NCBI GenBank assembly: GCA_963783865.1
Contig: CAWAPD010000002.1
Location: forward strand, 372,001 to 436,000
Source of the DNA: CAWAPD01 sp963783865
Lineage (GTDB): Bacteria; Actinomycetota; Thermoleophilia; UBA2241
DNA: 64,000 nt
Direction of reading: 5' to 3'
Shown here: positions 61,013-64,000 of the stretch, in pieces
How positions within the stretch are numbered: position 1 is the stretch's first letter
Layout: each line of letters begins with the position of its first letter
The notes under the pieces: generated by a model
The model's input: the letters and a program-made list of their open reading frames with translations, nothing else
What the model was told of the DNA's origin: nothing
Databases searched by the model: none
Position numbers and translations under genes: made by a program

Positions 61013-61654
61013 CTAGAGCTTGGCGTTGGTGGTGGCCAGCACCTCGCTACGGAGGGCGGCGGCCTCGGCCTCGATGGAGGCGGTCTCGGCCGCCGCCGCG
61101 CGCACGTAGGCTTCGTCCCTGATCGAGCCGAGGTTGATCTTCACGTTGAGCGCGGCGCCGACCACGGCGGCCTCGCCGAGCAGGGCGCCGATGCCGGCGT
61201 CGGTGACGGCCGCCGGGTTGCCGAGCTCGGCCGCCGTCCTCGCCAGTCGGCAGACCTCGATCGCCACGCGACAGATCTCGAGCGGCACGTCGGCGGCGAC
61301 CTTCAGGCCGGCCTGCACGGCGGCCGTCCGGGCGGCCTGCTGCTCGTCGGTGCCCTTGGGCAGCTTGTAGGCCTCGATCACCCCGTTGTAGGCGACCGTG
61401 TCGTCCTGCAGGAGCTGCTCGAGGCTGGCGCGGGCGGCGTCGGCCCGGCCGACCAGCTTGCGGACCTCCGGCTCGACGCCGGCGAACTTCTCCTTGCCGA
61501 GCGTCAGGTTGCAGACCATCGAGACGAGCGCGGCGCCCAGGGCGCCGGCACACGCCGAGACGCTGCCGCCGCCGGGCGCCGGTTTGCCCGACGCGGCGTC
61601 GTCGAGGTAGGTCTGCAGCGGCTCACGCGTGTAGAAGGTCGGTCCGTCACCCAT
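61013..61654 (-). CDS. fchA: Methenyl-THF cyclohydrolase, FchA (FTCD-C) type
   Basis: This 213-residue helical protein of the formiminotransferase-cyclodeaminase family has KPAPGGGSVSACAGALGAALVSMVCNLT near the N-terminus and LGNPAAVTDAGIGALLGEAAV in the middle. In acetogens and clostridia such proteins act as the methenyl-THF cyclohydrolase between Fhs and FolD, which is exactly its position here. ATG at 61654. The stop is UAG. Confidence 0.9.
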   Translation of the reverse strand: MGDGPTFYTREPLQTYLDDAASGKPAPGGGSVSACAGALGAALVSMVCNLTLGKEKFAGVEPEVRKLVGRADAARASLEQLLQDDTVAYNGVIEAYKLPKGTDEQQAARTAAVQAGLKVAADVPLEICRVAIEVCRLARTAAELGNPAAVTDAGIGALLGEAAVVGAALNVKINLGSIRDEAYVRAAAAETASIEAEAAALRSEVLATTNAKL

Positions 61655-61688
61655 GGTTCGCCTCCGCGGTCTCCGGAAGAGGCGGCGG

Positions 61689-61713
61689 GGCGGGGGCGCC
61701 TCGCGCCCCCGCC
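61689..61713 (-). terminator. Hairpin between fhs and fchA
   Basis: An 11-bp perfect GC stem with loop CTC lies 11 bases after the fhs stop. It may attenuate rather than end the operon. Confidence 0.45.
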
Positions 61714-61723
61714 CGACTCCGCC

Positions 61724-63439
61724 CTAGAACAGGCCGATGATCTTGCCCGTCTCGACGTCGATGTCGACGTCGACGGCGGCCGGCCGCTTGGGCAGGCCGG
61801 GCATCGTGCGCATCTCGCCGAGCAGCGGGTACAGGTAGCCTGCCCCGGTCGCCGGCCGCACCTCGCGGATCGGCACGCGGAAGCCGCGCGGCCGGCCCTT
61901 GAGGTTGGGGTCGTGACTCAGCGAAAGGTGCGTCTTGGCCATGCAGAGCGGCAGCTTGTCGAGGCCCTGCTCGGTGAACCGCTTGATCTGCTCCTCGGCC
62001 GCCGGCGTGTAGTCGACGCCGTCGGCGCCGTAGACCCTGGTGGCGATCGTCTCGATCTTCTCCTTGATGGAGGCGTCGAGCGGATAGAGGAACTTGAAAT
62101 CGCCGCCGCGGTCCGCCGCCGCCTTGACGACCTCGGCCGCCTCCTGGCCCCCGTCGCCGCCCAGCGCGTGGACGTTGATCGGGACGGCGTCCTCGGCGCC
62201 GGCGGCCACGGCCGCCTTGCGCACGATCTCGACCTCGGCGTCGCGGTCGAAGGCGAAGCGGTTGATCGTCACCACGACCGGGATGCCGAACAGCTTCATG
62301 TTCTCGACCTGCTTGGTCAGGTTCTCGCAGCCCTTCTCGAGGGCGGCGTTGTTCTCGGCCTTGAGCAGCTCGGGATCGACCGGCAGGCCGCCGTGCATCT
62401 TGAGGGCGCGCATCGTGCAGGTGATGACCACGGCGCTGGGCGCGAAGCCGCCGTAGCGGCAGATGATGTCCATGAACTTCTCGGAGCCGAGGTCGGCGGC
62501 GAAGCCGCTCTCGGTCACGAGGTAGTCGGCGAGCTTCAGGCCGACCTTGTCGGCGATGATCGAGTTGTTGCCCTGGGCGATGTTCGCGAACGGACCCGCG
62601 TGCACGAGGGCCGGGTTGCCTTCGAGCGTCTGCATGATGTTCGGCTTGAGCGCATCCTTGAGCAAGGCGGTCATCGCGCCGCCGGCGCCGATGTCGTCGG
62701 CCGTGAGCGGCTTGCCCTCGGTGCTGTAGCCGAAGGTGATGCGTCCCAGGCGCTCGCGCAGGTCCTTGAGCGACGTGGCCAGGCCGAGGATGGCCATGAC
62801 CTCACTGGCCACGGTGATGTCGTAGCCGGTCTCGCGCGGCAGGCCGTTCAGGCGCCCGCCGAGGCCGACGACGATCTGCCGCAGGGCGCGGTCGTTCAGG
62901 TCGACGACGCGGCGCCACGAGATCGTCAGCGGATCGATCTTGAGCGCGTTGCCGTGCATCATGTGCGTCTCGACCATGGCGGCGAGCAGGTTGTTGGCGG
63001 TGCCGACGGCGTGGATGTCGCCGGTGAAGTGGAGGTTCAGGTCCTCCATCGGGATGAGCTGCGAGTAGCCGCCGCCGGCCGCGCCGCCCTTGATGCCGAA
63101 GACCGGGCCCAGAGAAGGTTCGCGCAGCGCCAGCATCGTCTGGTAGCCGATCGCGTTCATCGACTCGGCGAGGCCGATCGACGTGACCGTCTTGCCCTCG
63201 CCCAGCGGCGTCGGGGTGATGGCGGTCACGTTGATGATCTTGCCGTCGGGCTTGTCCTTGAGCCGCTTCAGCACGGCCATGTAGTCGATCTTGGCCTTGT
63301 ACTTGCCGTAGAGCTCGAGCTCGTCGTCGAGGATCCCCGCCTTCCCGGCGATCGCCTGGATCGGCTGCATGGTGGCGGCCTGGGCGATGTCGATGTCGGA
63401 GGGGACCGGGGACTTGCGGGCGATCTTGGTGGGTGTCAA
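61724..63439 (-). CDS. fhs: Formate-tetrahydrofolate ligase
   Basis: This 571-residue ATP-dependent enzyme forms 10-formyl-THF from formate, or makes ATP in reverse during methyl oxidation. The nucleotide loop is ITPTPLGEGKTVTSIGL near residue 70; further blocks are REPSLGPVFGIKGGAAGGGYSQ and GNPALVHAGPFANIAQGNNS. The TTG at 63439 is chosen for the AAGGAGGA site; no ATG fits. It leads the operon fhs-fchA-folD-nuoE-nuoF/gltD. The stop is UAG. Confidence 0.96.
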   Translation of the reverse strand: MTPTKIARKSPVPSDIDIAQAATMQPIQAIAGKAGILDDELELYGKYKAKIDYMAVLKRLKDKPDGKIINVTAITPTPLGEGKTVTSIGLAESMNAIGYQTMLALREPSLGPVFGIKGGAAGGGYSQLIPMEDLNLHFTGDIHAVGTANNLLAAMVETHMMHGNALKIDPLTISWRRVVDLNDRALRQIVVGLGGRLNGLPRETGYDITVASEVMAILGLATSLKDLRERLGRITFGYSTEGKPLTADDIGAGGAMTALLKDALKPNIMQTLEGNPALVHAGPFANIAQGNNSIIADKVGLKLADYLVTESGFAADLGSEKFMDIICRYGGFAPSAVVITCTMRALKMHGGLPVDPELLKAENNAALEKGCENLTKQVENMKLFGIPVVVTINRFAFDRDAEVEIVRKAAVAAGAEDAVPINVHALGGDGGQEAAEVVKAAADRGGDFKFLYPLDASIKEKIETIATRVYGADGVDYTPAAEEQIKRFTEQGLDKLPLCMAKTHLSLSHDPNLKGRPRGFRVPIREVRPATGAGYLYPLLGEMRTMPGLPKRPAAVDVDIDVETGKIIGLF

Positions 63440-63531
63440 CGCGTCCTCCTTGTACAGTCCACTGTCCGCGCGTCTCACTAAGTGGCGGAGGGCGGGCGCG
63501 TGCGGGCGCCGGGGTCCCTCCTGCGGGCCGG

Positions 63532-63561
63532 ATTCTACAGGCGGGCCAAAGAGGGGGTCAA
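63532..63561 (-). promoter_or_regulatory. Promoter of the fhs operon
   Basis: TTGACC (63556-63561), 18-bp spacer ending CTG, TAGAAT (63532-63537), reading leftward, the strongest sigma-70 match in this region. The leader is about 85 bases. Confidence 0.65.
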
Positions 63562-63614
63562 ACCTGCGCAAACTTGGCGCGTCGCCCGAAAAACCGGGTG
63601 TTTGCAGGGAGAAC

Positions 63615-63665
63615 GGCGGCCGCGAGGGCGCTCAGGCGGAGCCGGCGAGCGCCCTCGCGGCCGCC
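63615..63665 (-). terminator. Hairpin spanning the larC stop codon
   Basis: A perfect 19-bp inverted repeat (63615-63633 with 63647-63665), 13-base loop. The right arm codes for the last residues of LarC and the stop lies at 63632-63634 at the edge of the left arm. Confidence 0.6.
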
Positions 63666-64000
63666 TCCGCCTCGCGGTAGACGTCGCGCAGCGGGCGCCC
63701 GGTGCGGGTGGCCACGGCGCGGCAGTCCTCGTACTCCGGCGCGGCCGTCACCAGCTCGCCGCCCAAAAAGCCCAGCCGCACGCGCACCGTGAGGCCGGCG
63801 ACCTCCACCTTCTCGCGCCGCTCGTCGAGCAGCAGGCGCCGGACCGGGGTCACGCGCAGGCCGAAGGTGGAGGTGCCGGCGAAGACGATCTCCGCGGCCT
63901 GGCCGCGCCGCGCGGGCGCGACCAGAGTGTGCAACACCACGCCGGGCCGGCCCTTCTTCATCGTGACCGGCGTGAACCACACGTCGCGCGCGCCCGCCTT
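63632..64000 (-). CDS. larC: Nickel-pincer cofactor biosynthesis protein LarC, C-terminal part
   Basis: About 122 C-terminal residues of a LarC (DUF111) protein, which inserts nickel into the pyridinium-thiocarboxylate cofactor of lactate racemase-type enzymes. Recognised by DVWFTPVTMKKGRPGVVL, TSTFGLRVTPVRR, and APEYEDCRAVATRTGRPLRDVYREAEAAA. The frame is open to the right edge; the start lies beyond 64000. The lar partner genes, if any, are outside. Confidence 0.9.
   Translation of the reverse strand, partial: KAGARDVWFTPVTMKKGRPGVVLHTLVAPARRGQAAEIVFAGTSTFGLRVTPVRRLLLDERREKVEVAGLTVRVRLGFLGGELVTAAPEYEDCRAVATRTGRPLRDVYREAEAAARALAGSA

Overview
The window is GC-rich (about 70%), gene-dense bacterial DNA. 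It reads as an anaerobe, most likely a deep-branching, acetogen- or methylotroph-like member of the Actinomycetota; the taxonomy is inference. The reasons are the base composition, many GTG/TTG starts, several leaderless or nearly leaderless promoters, the conserved gene order gltX-cysS-rlmB-yacP-sigH, and strictly anaerobic enzymes (selenocysteine formate dehydrogenase, aldehyde:ferredoxin oxidoreductase, corrinoid methyl carriers). No phage, IS element, CRISPR array or rRNA was seen. Of 60 CDS whose 3' end lies in the window, 24 stop with UAG, 36 with UGA and none with UAA.

Layout. 1-20 kb: a truncated corrinoid protein, a phosphate transporter pair, a B12-type radical SAM protein, an NlpC/P60 hydrolase, pilT, the sigH-yacP-rlmB-cysS-gltX block, an Orn/Lys/Arg decarboxylase-type enzyme, three tandem lipoproteins, pyrE, tldE/tldD and a SufR-like regulator. 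20-31 kb: uppP, a cell-wall amidase, and the pyrrolysine locus. This locus holds split pyrrolysyl-tRNA synthetase genes (pylSc at 22.2 kb, pylSn at 25 kb), a corrinoid methyl carrier, tRNA-Pyl with a CUA anticodon (26.9 kb), and the biosynthetic genes pylB, pylC and pylD (27.5-30.6 kb). 31-41 kb: a tungsten/molybdenum region with an AOR-ferredoxin-MoaD operon, divergent modABC, and an 897-residue formate dehydrogenase whose codon 350 is an in-frame UGA followed by a SECIS-type hairpin. 40-49 kb: a homocitrate-type 2-oxoacid elongation cluster, gatCAB and a cold-shock gene. 49-56 kb: a duplicated module of APC permease plus nucleotidyltransferase-like protein with a metallophosphoesterase and an Lrp regulator. 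56-63.5 kb: formate dehydrogenase electron-transfer subunits, folD, fchA and fhs. The right edge cuts larC.

How the genes may work together. Corrinoid proteins accept methyl groups, typically from methylamine-type donors whose methyltransferases carry pyrrolysine. FolD, FchA and Fhs interconvert methylene-, methenyl- and formyl-tetrahydrofolate and formate. Sec-FdhA with the NuoE- and NuoF/GltD-like subunits couples formate and CO2 to pyridine nucleotide. The cognate methyltransferase genes are not in the window. The organism apparently encodes both the 21st and 22nd amino acids while ending every gene seen here with a codon that also has a sense reading.
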